Positions 34,601 to 46,706 of a DNA stretch of 64,000 nucleotides are shown in pieces. Source of the DNA: Tragulus kanchil (Eukaryota; Chordata; Mammalia; Artiodactyla; Tragulidae); assembly GCA_022376925.1 (NCBI GenBank), contig JAIOJX010000005.1, positions 160,223,501 through 160,287,500 on the forward strand. Direction: 5' to 3'. The translations under genes were made by a program, and so were the position numbers. The stretch's first letter is position 1. Each line of letters opens with the position of its first letter. Below the pieces are notes generated by a model. That model was not told where the DNA came from. It did no database searches and was given only the letters and a program-made list of their open reading frames with translations.

Positions 34601-34735
34601 CCTTTCATCCCCATTTTAAAGATTAGGAAACTGAAGTAGAGGCAGGGATTAAATCATTTGCTCAAGACAGACAGGGACAGAACAAGGATTTGAACCCAGA
34701 CAGGCTGGCTCCAGAGGTGAGGCTTCTAACCACTA
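34600..34735 (-). repeat. MIR-like fragment
   Basis: CCCATTTTAAAGATTAGGAA and GGATTTGAACCCAGACAGGC are reverse MIR words. Confidence 0.6.
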
Positions 34736-34834
34736 ATAACAATTCCAGCTAACACGTAGGTCATGGTTATCCTATGTCAGCTGCTCTTCTAAGTGGTCAC
34801 ATGTATCAGCCGAACTAACCCTCACAGGTACTAC

Positions 34835-34945
34835 TCTTATCCCCATTTTACAGAGGAGGCAACCAAAACACATAAAGGTCAAGCCACTTGCCCAGGTCAC
34901 ACAGCTAGGAAGATGCAAAAACAAGGGACTTGAATCCAGGCAGTC
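34835..34945 (-). repeat. MIR-like fragment
   Basis: CCCCATTTTACAGAGGAGGC and CTTGCCCAGGTCACACAGCT read as reverse MIR. Confidence 0.75.
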
Positions 34946-35135
34946 GGGCCCCAGTGGCCACATTCTTGTATACTAAACTGTGCCCTTGTGTGGTGACTGG
35001 ATATAAGGGTGATCCGAGAGCTGTGGCCACAGCTTACATTTCTCTGAATCATGTGTGGTGCCAACACTGTAGAATTTAATAAGTACTTAACAAATAGTCA
35101 ATGAATCTTTTTGTAAAATAACCCTTCCTGATACG

Positions 35136-35364
35136 TGGTGGTGGTTTACTCACTGAGTCAAGTCCGACTCTTTTGACCCCCTGGACTGTAGCCCTCCAGG
35201 GTCCTCTGTCCATAGGATTTTCCAGGCAAAAATACTGGAGTGGGCTGCTGTTTCCTTTTCCAGGGAATCTTCCCAATCCAGGGATCAAATCTGAGTCTCC
35301 TGTGCTGGGAGTGGTCTCCTACATTGCAGGCAGATTCTTTACCAACCGAACCACCAGGGAAGCC
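35136..35364 (-). mobile_element. Bov-tA SINE, copy 1
   Basis: The minus-strand head is GGGCTTCCCTGGTGGTTCGG. The plus strand reads GTCCTCTGTCCATAGGATTT and AAATACTGGAGTGGGCTGCT. CCTTCCTGATACG and CTTTCCTGATATG flank it as a slightly diverged target-site duplication. It is repeated at 36251-36479. Confidence 0.9.
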
Positions 35365-36250
35365 CTTTCCTGATATGTACAAAAATCGTATTTCATGTCT
35401 ACTGTAGAAAATCTGAAAAATACAGAAAGGCTCCAAGAGGAAATGCAACTCATTCTCTCTGCAGCAGAGATAACCACAGCTAACATTTTGGTGTCTTTCC
35501 AGCAAGTGTTGCAAAATAAGGATCCCACTCATGCCATGTTTTGTAACCTCCTTTTTTTCTCACTTATCAATACATCACAATCATTTTCCCACGTCTTTAC
35601 ACTTTCTTCTGCAACTTCCACAGAGGAATAATTTGTGAATGCTCAAGGGACCTGCCCAGGGTGTTGCTGGCAATGAACCAGAATGTCCTCCCAAAACAGT
35701 CCCCTCCCCAGTGGGTTCCACACAAACAGCCCTCTCCCTGCAACCTCTCCATCCCCCACATCTGCTCATCTTACACACTCGACCCTCTCCTACTTCCTGG
35801 CATCCCTAGAAATCTCATGGCGTTCCCTCTCCCTTCCTTCTTAGACTTAGGGTCTCCTCCTCTGTTCCTGCCAAGGCTGTGTTCCTGTTCAACACCCCTT
35901 TCCTCTACTTCCTGCTTTCCCTCTTCAAGTCACCCTCACCTCTCACACCTCCCTCAACCGCAGTCAAACTTTTGCCATCCTCTGCCCCATTCCCACAGAA
36001 CTTGCTAGAGAACCCTTATCCCCCTGCTTCAAGTCACCCTCAACCTCTCACACCTCTCAGTCGGGCCCCAGTGGCCACATTCTTGTATACTAAACTGTGC
36101 CCTTGTGTGGTGACTGGATATAAGGGTGATCCGAGCTGTGGCCACAGCTTACATTTCTCTGAATCATGTGTGGTGCCAACACTGTAGAATTTAATAAGTA
36201 CTTAACAAATAGTCAATGAATCTTTTTGTAAAATAACCCTTCCTGATACG

Positions 36251-36479
36251 TGGTGGTGGTTTACTCACTGAGTCAAGTCCGACTCTTTTGACCCCCTGGA
36301 CTGTAGCCCTCCAGGGTCCTCTGTCCATAGGATTTTCCAGGCAAAAATACTGGAGTGGGCTGCTGTTTCCTTTTCCAGGGAATCTTCCCAATCCAGGGAT
36401 CAAATCTGAGTCTCCTGTGCTGGGAGTGGTCTCCTACATTGCAGGCAGATTCTTTACCAACCGAACCACCAGGGAAGCC
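36251..36479 (-). mobile_element. Bov-tA SINE, copy 2 (duplicate)
   Basis: Same element as 35136-35364, at offset 1115. Confidence 0.88.
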
Positions 36480-37130
36480 CTTTCCTGATATGTACAAAAA
36501 TCGTATTTCATGTCTACTGTAGAAAATCTGAAAAATACAGAAAGGCTCCAAGAGGAAATGCAACTCATTCTCTCTGCAGCAGAGATAACCACAGCTAACA
36601 TTTTGGTGTCTTTCCAGCAAGTGTTGCAAAATAAGGATCCCACTCATGCCATGTTTTGTAACCTCCTTTTTTTCTCACTTATCAATACATCACAATCATT
36701 TTCCCACGTCTTTACACTTTCTTCTGCAACTTCCACAGAGGAATAATTTGTGAATGCTCAAGGGACCTGCCCAGGGTGTTGCTGGCAATGAACCAGAATG
36801 TCCTCCCAAAACAGTCCCCTCCCCAGTGGGTTCCACACAAACAGCCCTCTCCCTGCAACCTCTCCATCCCCCACATCTGCTCATCTTACACACTCGACCC
36901 TCTCCTACTTCCTGGCATCCCTAGAAATCTCATGGCGTTCCCTCTCCCTTCCTTCTTAGACTTAGGGTCTCCTCCTCTGTTCCTGCCAAGGCTGTGTTCC
37001 TGTTCAACACCCCTTTCCTCTACTTCCCTGCTTTCCCCTCTTCAAGTCACCCTCACCTCTCACACCCTCCCTCAACCGCAGTCAAACTTTTGCCATCCTC
37101 TGCCCCATTCCCACAGAACTTGCTAGAGAC

Positions 37131-38079
37131 AATCCAGTTCCATCAGCAAGCCGGCATTGGGCAATGTCTGTTGCAACGCACTGAGTGACAGAGGAGACCA
37201 TGCCAGCGAAGATACTAGAGGCTGCAGTGGGAGAGTCCCTCTCAGGCATTTTGAGCAAGATATATATTTTTACCTAAAAGGAGGTCTCGCCTGGTGTGTC
37301 ATTTCAAGCCACCAGACAGGGCCTGTGAGAGCTATTTTGAGGCCAGGATCTCTTTTGATGTACTTTAAACCCCAACAGGGAGGTGGAGGCCTAATCCACC
37401 CTGAGGGTGGGGCGGCCTGGGCACTTTGCCCTAATAGGACACAATGAAAGACTTTTCAAGGTGGTGGCTCAAAACAGGTGGCTCCTTGATTCGAGCGGCT
37501 GTGTCTCAGGATGGGGGCAGGGAGAGCGTGCAGACAGCTGGCAGGAGGGGGTGCCTAGGTGGGGTGAACAGGGAGATTGGACTTCTTTCAAACGTTCTGC
37601 CTGACCTGTGCAGTGTGACCTCAAGCAGGTGCCTGTTTATCGGCATCTTTGTCATAATGGCACCTACCCTACCTACCTCACAGGTTTATGCAAGGAGCCA
37701 ATGCGTAAGTTCAGTAGAAGTGCTTTGTCAAAGGTAAAGCCCCAACCTCAGATGTGGTTAGGGCTCTCTCCTTTGTTTTGCAAGGTGCTGATAGCAGCTT
37801 TGTTTTTAGGGCATTTCCTCCCTAGCTGCATTCCTTTTATAGACAGGGAGCCTCTCCTGAGTCTCTTTAGCTCTTTAGCCACTTATCTCTTTGACCCTAG
37901 AGCAGCCTGATTTTATCACTGGTACTAATTGAAGGTCCAGGCCTGATTCATTTGAAGTGTGTGGGGGACAACCATCACGGAGTCCCCTGAGTTGAGGCAT
38001 TTCCTGGGACTGAGGGCTTCCAGTGTTAAACTGATCCCAAGCACAGGGAGATGGCTGGGCACCACAAGTGTGCCTGGGG
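37131..38079. other. Unassigned intergenic DNA
   Basis: No gene, RNA or named repeat recognised. Base composition is mixed and no open frame carries a motif. Confidence 0.5.
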
Positions 38080-38470
38080 CTTGGGTGGGTCAGGTGTGTG
38101 TGTGCTTTTTATCTGTATACCTGTCCAGCGTGTGAGGTACGTGCGATTATTCATGTTTGTACACAGACAGGTAGAGGGAATCTGTTGGTACCTTGGGGTT
38201 TTGTGTGTCGGGTATATGTTGTTGAGTGTGTAATGATGTGATGCGTGTGTGTGCGTGTGTCTGTAAGATGCGTGAAGGACGCGCAGGGCTTCTGTATAGT
38301 ATGTCGTCTTTGGCGTGGTGGGCCATATCAGCATGTGTGCGACAAAGGCATGTTCTTTTCAGTTGGGGTTTCCGTGTGTATTTTGTGTTTGGTGTCGTGT
38401 GGTAGGTATGCGTGTCATTGGGTTGCGGGGGCCAGTGCGTCATGGGGTGTGTGTGTGACACTGAACTCCA
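38080..38470. repeat. Degenerate TG-rich tract
   Basis: The plus strand is rich in TGTGTG, GTGCGTG and TTGGTG words with no fixed period. It looks like a decayed (TG)n microsatellite or low-complexity tract. Open frames here on the minus strand (many T and H residues) are low-complexity artefacts. Confidence 0.6.
38329..38355 (+). promoter_or_regulatory. Weak candidate p53 site upstream of the 38.9 kb island
   Basis: CAGCATGTGT and AGGCATGTTC, both with CATG cores, are separated by 7 bases. The second is a perfect RRRCATGYYY half-site and the first has two mismatches. It lies ~550 bases upstream of the CpG island. It is in a TG-rich tract where such half-sites arise easily, so the support is weak. 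Confidence 0.2.
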
Positions 38471-38879
38471 TGTGGGGGTGTGAATGACTCCAAACAGTGT
38501 CTGTAGTCTTCCCGTGCGTAGGTGGCACGCTGTGTGTGCCATGTTGAGCGTGCCCTGGGAAGCCCACGTCTTTGGCAGGCAGAGTGAAGGTTGGGTGGGA
38601 GGCCGGCACTTGGCTGCGACGTGCCGTCTGTGTGGCGACGCATTGCATGCTGCCCGGTGTATGCTCTGAACGCCGTGCTCAGTTCCACGTAGGGCGGTGG
38701 GAGTCCTGGGTGGCCGAAACCAGAAGGTGTGGTCGTGTGTGCAGGTGCTTCAGGGCCGGCTGAACAGGGTCCAGGGGTGAAGGATGGGCATTAGGGGGTG
38801 GCCGGAGGCCAAGGGCAGGGTGGACGCCTCCTTGGTGGGGAGAGGGCTGGGGTCCCGCCGCCAGGACTCGCTTGGGGCA

Positions 38880-39200
38880 GGACCTGCGCTCTCAGGCCGG
38901 CCCGTGGGGCATTCTGGGAAGCGGGGCCACGCCCACCGCGGAGGCTGCTGGGAAGCCCAGAGGCTACTGGGAAGCCCAGAGGCCGCTGGGAAGCGGTTGA
39001 GGTGGCGGCGAGAGGAGTGCAGCCGGCTTTCCCTTCGCCTGAAGGCCGGGGCGGTGCGAGCCCAGTGTTTTCAGCTGTCCACTGCAGTGGCTCCTGCGCA
39101 GCGCCATGGCCTGCCCGTGTGTTTTGTCGTTCACTCCGAGGGGCCTTCTCATTCCTGCCGCACAGGTGAGTGACCTCAGGCTCCGGGAGGCGGGGAGCCG
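38880..39200 (+). promoter_or_regulatory. CpG-island promoter/first-exon candidate; possible lincRNA-p21 (TP53COR1) locus
   Basis: An isolated GC- and CpG-rich block stands out in otherwise AT-rich intergenic DNA. It holds a ZNF143-like CATTCTGGGAAG (near 38910), an internal repeat of about 16-19 bases containing CTGGGAAG (38945-38996), and a strong plus-strand splice donor CACAG/GTGAGTGAC (GT at 39166-39167). A short frame from the ATG near 39105 reads MACPCVLSF and runs to the donor, but I recognise no protein. After removing the duplications the block lies about 16 kb upstream of CDKN1A and points away from it. Mouse lincRNA-p21 is described about 15-17 kb upstream of Cdkn1a in the opposite orientation. 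I do not recognise the RNA sequence itself, so the identity is positional inference. It could instead be an unrelated lncRNA or an orphan island. Confidence 0.35.
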
Positions 39201-39203
39201 TTC

Positions 39204-39770
39204 CGGGTCAGACCCCTGACTCCCCAGCTTGCTGCGAGTGAATTTAGAACGAGAAAAGGGGACACGGGAAAATGGAACTCTGAATCATGTGACCCTGCGT
39301 TTACCCCAAAACCTGTCAGAAAGTTCTTACCAAAAATCTCTCCTCAGACCTTTCAGAGTTTCTCTTCCTTGACGGAAAGGGAGGAAGTCATGCCATGAAA
39401 ACACGGTTGGAAAAATGGAGATGTTAGATAAGCTTATATGGTAGAAGATGACACTTCCCAGAGGGTGTGTAATTAAATAATGAAGACGCTAATTGCCCAA
39501 AATTATATTTAATACCCGCTGTGGAGTGAAGAATTAACATCTGTTTTTAAGCTCCATGCGGTGGTTCTTCGGCTTTACTTCCAGCGGCATCTGCCTTTCC
39601 CTCTCCCTCCTTCTCCTTCCTTCTTTCCTCATTCCTTCCTCTTCTTTCTTCTGGCATATTTTCCTGTGTATTTGATCTATGAGGCTGAATCATATGAAAT
39701 TACCTTTTATATAGATCAAAACTAGTTAAATGTTGGCATTTCGTATGTTCAACCTAATGCATTTTGAAAA
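39204..39770. other. Unassigned DNA downstream of the CpG island
   Basis: If the plus-strand donor at 39166 is real this would be the first intron of an unannotated transcript. A CT-rich tract lies at 39595-39655. No second exon could be identified. Confidence 0.4.
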
Positions 39771-39777
39771 GCTCTTT

Positions 39778-39903
39778 CTTTTTTTTGTGTGGGGTGCAGG
39801 GACGGGTGTGTCATGCAAAATCATAGGTCCCTGACCAGCGATCAAACCCAGGCTCCCTGCAGTGGGAGCATGGCGTCCTAACCAGTGGACCACCAAGAAA
39901 TTC
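39778..39903 (-). mobile_element. CHR-2-like SINE
   Basis: Plus strand GGTCCCTGACCAGCGATCAA and CCTAACCAGTGGACCACCAA. Flanks GAAAAGCTCTTT (39766-39777) and GGAAAGCTCTTT (39906-39917) are the target-site duplication. Confidence 0.85.
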
Positions 39904-40515
39904 TTGGAAAGCTCTTTTGTATTTAGCAAAATGTAAGGGAGTGATTTATGTTTGGTTAGAGTTGCAGAAGTCCAGTGATTCCCACTAATTGGAAGAGCTT
40001 ATACTTATGGCTAAGGGAGTTGGTATATGGTGTGCTAGAGTGGGCTCTTACTGGTTCTCCAGGTGATTGTTAAATATCCAAGGATTTTGCAAGTATTTTA
40101 TTAAACAGTTTTGCAATGGTTTTATTAAACCATCAGTAGCTTGAAATTGGCCATGGAGGAAGTATTTACACCATGGAAACTGGGTTCCCCCCTTGCCCTC
40201 CTGAGATCCAGTTCAGCAGAACACTGTTGGTTGATTCATCTTAGGCCAGGTAACGTCACAGTGAAATCAGTTCAGAACCACATAGATCCTTGAACAGAAT
40301 TTGAAACTGAGGGAAGAGTGGAGTGGTTGCTTGGGAGGCAACCAATGAGCTCAGTGGTTGTGGGAGAAGACATTCAAAAGCTTGGGGATGTGCTGTCAGA
40401 GTTCATAATTATAGTTCCCTTTAGTTAGTGTTAAGCATTTTGAAGTACTTTATATGTGTTAACTCATTTTGATCCCCCACTGCAATCTGACAAGGTAGGT
40501 ATCATTGCTATTCTT

Positions 40516-40848
40516 TTTTTTTTTTTTTTAGATTTATTTATTTATTTATTTTGGGCGGGGGTTGGGTTGGGGAGGGAGGGGAGCGGGCAGGCCACTTCTA
40601 TTGGTCTTTCATTTCTCTGTTTTCATCCATCTTTGTTCTTTGGCTCCTGTGGGCCTCCCATCGAGGTGCGTCTGTTGTTGCAGAGCGCCGGCTCTGGGCA
40701 CATGCGCTCCAGAGCTCCGGCTCGGTAATTGGACACATCGGTCCAGCCGCTCCGCGGCACGTGGGATCTTCCCAGGCCAGGGATCGAACCGGCGGCCCTT
40801 GCACTGCAAGGCGGTGTCCTTACCCACTGGACCACCAGGGGAAGCCCC
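40516..40848 (-). mobile_element. Young CHR-like SINE, copy 1
   Basis: Head at 40848 on the minus strand, G-rich tail (plus strand GGGCGGGGGTTGGGTTGGGG), TTTATTTATTTATT tail. CATTGCTATTCTT at 40503-40515 and again just after the head is the target-site duplication. Copy 2 is at 41601-41932. Confidence 0.9.
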
Positions 40849-41600
40849 TCATTGCTATTCTTATCTTACAGATGGAGGAACTGAGACTTGGAGAGACGGA
40901 GTAACTTGGCCAAGGTTATACAGAAGGTAAGTGGTAGCATTTGGCTTTGACCTCAGCCTATCTTAACTCAAGGACACATTGTTTTTAACTACACTGTGTT
41001 ATATATGTTAGGTTACGTTGCAATAATAATCCCCAAATTTCAGTGTCTTACCATAAAGAAGGTTTATTCTTGCTCACATTACATGTTGGCTATGTGTCAG
41101 ATGTGGTTCAGCTTCACATATGTTATTCTGGAACCCAGACTAAAGGAGAAACTCCTGTCTTGGCCCCAGAGTGTATAGGGAGGGGAACAATTTTAGCACC
41201 ATAATTCTTGAGATTCAAGTAATATGTAGCATACTTCTCATCACATTCCATTGGTCAAAGCATTTCACATGGCTAAGCTTGACTCAGGAGGGCTGAGAAG
41301 TAGATTTCCCTCACTTCATGGCAGTTAAGCTGTTGCACAGGCATACGTTGAAATCAGTTCAGAACCACATAGATCCTTGAACAGAATTTGAAACTGAGGG
41401 AAGAGGGTAGTGGTTGCTTGGGAGGCAAGCAATGAGCTCAGTGGTTGTGGTAGAAGACATTCAAAAGCTTGGGGATGTGCTGTCAGAGTTCATAATTATA
41501 GTTCCCTTTAGTTAGTGTTAAGCATTTTGAAGTACTTTATATGTGTTAACTCATTTTGATCCCCCACTGCAATCTGACAAGGTAGGTATCATTGCTATTC

Positions 41601-41932
41601 TTTCTTCTTTTTAAGATTTTTTTATTTTTTTATTTTGGGCGGGGGTTGGGTTGGGGAGGGAGGGGAGCGGGCAGGCCACTTCTATTGGTCTTTCATTTCT
41701 CTGTTTTCATCCATCTTTGTTCTTTGGCTCCTGTGGGCCTCCCATCGAGGTGCGTCTGTTGTTGCAGAGCGCCGGCTCTGGGCACATGCGCTCCAGAGCT
41801 CCGGCTCGGTAATTGGACACATCGGTCCAGCCGCTCCGCGGCACGTGGGATCTTCCCAGGCCAGGGATCGAACCGGCGGCCCTTGCACTGCAAGGCGGTG
41901 TCCTTACCCACTGGACCACCAGGGGAAGCCCC
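41601..41932 (-). mobile_element. Young CHR-like SINE, copy 2 (duplicate)
   Basis: Same element as 40516-40848 at offset ~1084. The poly(A)/T tail differs most between the copies (T-run with AGATTTATTTATT in one, AGATTTTTTTATT in the other), as expected for homopolymer errors. Confidence 0.88.
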
Positions 41933-42395
41933 TCATTGCTATTCTTATCTTACAGATGGAGGAACTGAGACTTGGAGAGACGGAGTAACTTGGCCAAGGT
42001 TATACAGAAGGTAAGTGGTAGCATTTGGCTTTGACCTCAGCCTATCTTAACTCAAGGACACATTGTTTTTAACTACACTGTGTTATATATGTTAGGTTAC
42101 GTTGCAATAATAATCCCCAAATTTCAGTGTCTTACCATAAAGAAGGTTTATTCTTGCTCACATTACATGTTGGCTATGTGTCAGATGTGGTTCAGCTTCA
42201 CATATGTTATTCTGGAACCCAGACTAAAGGAGAAACTCCTGTCTTGGCCCCAGAGTGTATAGGGAGGGGAACAATTTTAGCACCATAATTCTTGAGATTC
42301 AAGTAATATGTAGCATACTTCTCATCACATTCCATTGGTCAAAGCATTTCACATGGCTAAGCTTGACTCAGGAGGGCTGAGAAGTAGATTTCCCC

Positions 42396-43230
42396 CTCTC
42401 CTTAGGCACTGCAAGTCACATGGCAGCCTGCTGGGTAGTGAATAATTGAGAACTGTTTTAGAATAGGTTCCCAGAAGCAGACCCTGAGTCAAGGATTAAA
42501 GTGATCTATTAAGGAAGTGTTCTAGGAGAATCCAGAAAAGGCGTGGAGGAGCAGGACAGGGAAGGAGACCAAGCTAAGTAAGGGTATAACTGCAGGCCAA
42601 GTCATGGGCTGAGCCTTATCCAAAGGGGGTTCTGAGTATAAATTATACCTCAGCGTTTATTCCAACTCAAGGCAAGAGAGCTGGGCTTTCATGTTTCCAC
42701 AGCTGTGAGTCATCCGTTACAGACTGCTTCAAGGGCACTTTTTGCTTTCTGAATGTGAGTAAAGCCGTTCCAGTCGCCCTGGACCAGTCCCTCAAGAAGA
42801 ATCACAGGTGCATGGCTTTTAGAAACAGGATCACACAGGAGAAGGAACAGAACCTGAAAAGAGATTTGAGGAAATGTGGACAGAGCACTAATAATGTACA
42901 CTAAAGGAACAGTAATACCATCTACACACTGCCTCTATTTTATACTGTTTTTATTTTGCTATAAAAGGTATGACATTATTTCTCCTATAGTTAGTGGCAT
43001 GTCTTTGATGTCTGAAAGAGAGACCACAGTTTTCTCCTCTTGAAACAAAAGAGACTTGTGATGGGGAGTCATTACAGGTTTTTCAGTAATCCTCTGTAGT
43101 ATTTACTGAGTGCATATATCTAACACTGAAATCTCTCTGGAGTGAGGAAAGGTGTGTATAATACTATGGTGCAATTCTGGCAGTAACCCAGACTTAGTGC
43201 AGTCTCCATAGGTTAAGGGCACAGTCCCTA
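42396..43230. other. Unassigned intergenic DNA
   Basis: No recognisable gene or repeat. Confidence 0.45.
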
Positions 43231-43239
43231 ATAAGACTG

Positions 43240-43800
43240 CCCTACTCTACCTACACCAGCTGCAGGTTCAAGGGTTCCCAGGCCATGCTCACGTCTGGCC
43301 AACTGGCTACAAATTCAGGGGTTCTCAGAACCCCCGGGGGTCCTTAATTTGCTAAGATGATTTGTAGAACTTGGGAAGGTGCCAGGCTTTGTGATTACAG
43401 TTTTATTACAAAGGAAATCAAAATCAGCTGAATAAAGAGACACTCAGGATGAGGTCTGGGAGGGTCCTAACCATGAATCTTCCAAGCCCCCTCCCTGTGG
43501 AATCTGGATGTATCAGCTTCACAGAACACTGATACATTTACCAACCAGAAGACTCAACCAAACTTTTGAGTCCCCGGAGTTTTACTGGGATTTCATTATA
43601 TGTGCATGATTGACTGAACTCAGTCTCCAGCCCCTCTCCTCTTCCTGGAGGAAGTTGGGGTGATATCACATGGCTCAAATCCCCAACCCTTTAATCACAT
43701 TATTGGTCTTCCTGATGTACCCTGTCCTGAGTCACTCACTAACTTAAACTTGGGTGTGCTCTGAGGGCCCCACCATGGTTAATAGAGACATCCCATCACT
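43240..43800. repeat. Probable old LTR remnant
   Basis: CCCGGGGGTCCTTAATTTGC, TTTCATTATATGTGCATGAT and CTCAGTCTCCAGCCCCTCTC resemble a widespread mammalian LTR, though I cannot name the family with certainty. No viral coding sequence is seen. Confidence 0.35.
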
Positions 43801-44660
43801 CAGGAAAATTAGGAAGGCTTCAGAAGCTCCCTCCCCAGAACCTAGGACAAAGAGCAGATAAATTCTTTATTTTACAGCATGTGTTATCAGATTGGAGAAT
43901 AACATTTAACTCTGAGCAGAATTTTTTCTTCATTCCGCAAGTAGACATATATGTAAAAGCAAATACAGAATACCAAAGACAAAAAAAAGAATCCTATTCT
44001 AAATTCAACCAGAGAAATAAAATAGATGACTTACAAAGGAACTATAGAGTCACAGCAGACTTACCTTACACAGCAATAAAGGCTAGAATATAATGGAATA
44101 TTTCCAAGAGAATTATAAGGTAGGTTCCTCTTATTGAAAGGTAAAACATAGAATAATTATAGGATACTGTAGTGATATTTATCTGACATCACAAAAGAAA
44201 GTTGATCTGTTACTGAAGTTACCTATTTAAAAACCAAAACATTGATGGTATCTGATGTAAATCATTCCAAAGTATATCACCCCATTCCCCCACCTCTTAA
44301 CAAATGAATTCAGCATTAGTGTGCTTTTAGGTACTGAGACTCCCAGGGGTTGCTGAAATCTACTAGGCTGTTTGCACCAGTATTAAATGTTTCCAATATG
44401 CTGTATTTTATACTTCTTTTTACTTATTATAATTCTGCCTCAGTGTAGCAGCAGTTTTATTGAAGCTCTTAATCTGTTGCAGATTTAATGTGCATTTGTC
44501 TGAATATAGGTCAGGGCTTTCTCCATCCTCCTAATGTATATAGCTTATTAGCTGTATCTGACAGATTATATTTCCTGAAAATGGGTGCCACAGTATACCA
44601 CATGTTCTCCTTACAATGTAATGTGGCTATCATGTTTGCTTTCTTCTCTTTTTTCTTTTT
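43800..44660. other. AT-rich unassigned DNA
   Basis: No gene or clear repeat. Confidence 0.45.
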
Positions 44661-44689
44661 TTTAAGAGTTGCCCTGTATCAATTTTTTT

Positions 44690-45005
44690 TTTTAACATTT
44701 ATTTTATTTTTTGGGGGGGTGGGGTGGGGAGGGACGGGGGCGGGCGGGCCACTTCTATTGGTCTTTCATTTATCTATTTTCATCCATCTTTGTTCTTTGG
44801 CCTGTGTGGGCCTCCCATCACAGTAGCCTCTGCTGTCACAGAGCACCGGCTCTGGGCTTACGCACTCCAGAGCTCCGGCTCGGTAATTGGACACATCCGT
44901 CCAGCCGCTCTGCGGCACGTGGGATCTTCCCAGGCCAGGGATGGAACTGGTGCCCCTTGCACTGCAAGGCGGTGTCTTTACCCACTGGGCCACCAGGGAA
45001 GCCCT
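44690..45005 (-). mobile_element. Young CHR-like SINE
   Basis: Minus-strand head at 45005, G-rich tail GGGGGGGTGGGGTGGGGAGG on the plus strand. TGCTTTCTTCTCTT at 44637-44650 and 45007-45020 fits a target-site duplication. About 30 extra T-rich bases lie between the tail and the left flank. Confidence 0.85.
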
Positions 45006-45269
45006 GCTTTCTTCTCTTGAATCTAAGTATGTCCATCCTGGTGTGACTTCCAAGGTTATAAAAAGATGATATGGCTTTCACCTCTGGGAATGCTTGTTCT
45101 TGGAACCTAATCACTATGCCACAAGGAAGGGGAGAAACCACATGGAAAGGCCCCATGTAGGTGTCTGACAGAGCCCCAACTGAGGCTCCATTCAGCAGCC
45201 AGATCTCCAGCATGGCTGATCTCTAGCCATGTGGATGAGTGAATGCGCACAAGAGAGTAAGGTTTTTTT

Positions 45270-45611
45270 GTCTTAATTTTTATTTATTTTTGGCTATTCT
45301 GGGTGTTTACTGCTGCCACAGGCTCTTCTCTAGTTGCAGAGAGTGGGGGCTACTCTCTAGTTAAGGTGAACAGGCTTCTTGTTGCAGTGACTTCTCTTGT
45401 GGAGCTCAGGCTCTAGGGCTCACAGGCTTCAGTAGTTGCGGCACATGGGCTCAATAGTTGCAGCTCTGAGGCTCTAGAGCACAGGCTCAATATTGTGGCT
45501 CACGGGCTTAGTTGCTCCGCAGCAGGTGGAATCTTCCTAGATCAGGGATTGAACCTGTGTCTCCTGCATTGTCAGGCAAATTCGTTACCACTGAGCTACC
45601 AGGGAAGCCCA
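45270..45611 (-). mobile_element. CHR-1-like SINE, full length
   Basis: Minus-strand head GGGCTTCCCTGGTAGCTCAG, B-box GGTTCAATCCC, plus-strand CTCTAGGGCTCACAGGCTTC, ending in an ATTTTTATTTATTT tail. The 5' two thirds recur at 46503-46706. Confidence 0.85.
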
Positions 45612-46099
45612 AGAGTGAGTTTTCAGGTGAGTCCAGCCCTAGCCTTCAAGCCACCCTAGTTGAGGCCAGGTAAGGCAGAAACAAGCTGTCCCTGCCAATA
45701 ATCCAAAATATGGATTTAATGAGCTAAAGAGTGATGGTTGTTTTAAGCCTCTAAGTTTGGCGTGGTATCATTCACAGCAATATGTAACTGGAAAACTGTG
45801 TGACTGCTTTTTACTCATAGCTTAAAAGTTGTTCCATCTAACTTGGTTGAAGCTGTTTGGGAACTTTTAACTCAGAGGTGTCCTTTGCCAATTTTAAGGA
45901 AGTTCAGGCCTTGTAAATTATTTTCAGTTTCTTCCTACTCTAGACAAAACTTCTTTGGTTTCAAGGAAGGAAAAAAACTATTCCGTTTACCTCAGGAAAA
46001 GGACATTTAATGAAAGAACACAGGGACTACGGAAACCCAAGAACAAGACCTGTTATACAGCATGGAAACTGCAGTTATTTTTATGTCTGTAAAATCTAT

Positions 46100-46190
46100 G
46101 TATATATAATATGTACACAAATACAGATATGTATCATATATATGCTATATATACATATATATATATATGTATGTATGTATGTATTTATAG
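46100..46190. repeat. (TA)n/(ATGT)n microsatellite, copy 1
   Basis: ATATACATATATATATATAT then GTATGTATGTATGTAT. Repeated at 47196-47287. Confidence 0.9.
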
Positions 46191-46502
46191 CTTTTCTACC
46201 ACTCTGCGCATATACTGTATTCTCATCACAAAGGTTTATTTATTCATTTCAGAAGTAGTTCATCATGCCTTTCCTCACTTCCTACTCTCCTTTCTAATTT
46301 CATTCTTTATAATTCAAGTGTTGTTACTGATTCATTGCCCAGTTTCCATTTCTTGAAAAAACATCTGATTAAAACAGTTCCTCTTTGCTCAGTAAGGTCC
46401 CACAAAGCACAGGTGTCTGGGCTAATTACACCTGAACTAGCCTTGGTCAGGTGTCTGTCTCAGGAAAGCTTTAAAGGGAAGAGGTCTCCCAGAAAGAGTG
46501 GG

Positions 46503-46706
46503 GGGCTCTAGGGCTCACAGGCTTCAGTAGTTGCGGCACATGGGCTCAATAGTTGCAGCTCTGAGGCTCTAGAGCACAGGCTCAATATTGTGGCTCACGG
46601 GCTTAGTTGCTCCGCAGCAGGTGGAATCTTCCTAGATCAGGGATTGAACCTGTGTCTCCTGCATTGTCAGGCAAATTCGTTACCACTGAGCTACCAGGGA
46701 AGCCCA
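46503..46706 (-). mobile_element. CHR-1-like SINE, partial duplicate
   Basis: Same as 45409-45611; it begins abruptly at the junction of a duplication, in the middle of the SINE. Confidence 0.88.

Larger units (their letters stand above)
34941..37128. repeat. Direct duplication 12 (offset 1115)
   Basis: 34941-36010 repeats at 36058-37128; copy 1 ends in about 47 bases that are a jumbled echo of its own end. Confidence 0.95.
40263..42393. repeat. Direct duplication 13 (offset 1084-1087)
   Basis: 40263-41310 repeats at 41350-42393, with a few substitutions at the start of copy 2 (for example GAGTGGAGTGG versus GAGGGTAGTGG). Confidence 0.95.

Noticed and set aside
38147..38542. A His/Thr-rich 131-aa minus-strand frame
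   Set aside because: It is the reverse reading of a TG-rich tract, with no homology or splice context.
43240..43800. A coding endogenous retrovirus
   Set aside because: Only LTR-like words are seen; no gag, pol or env frame.
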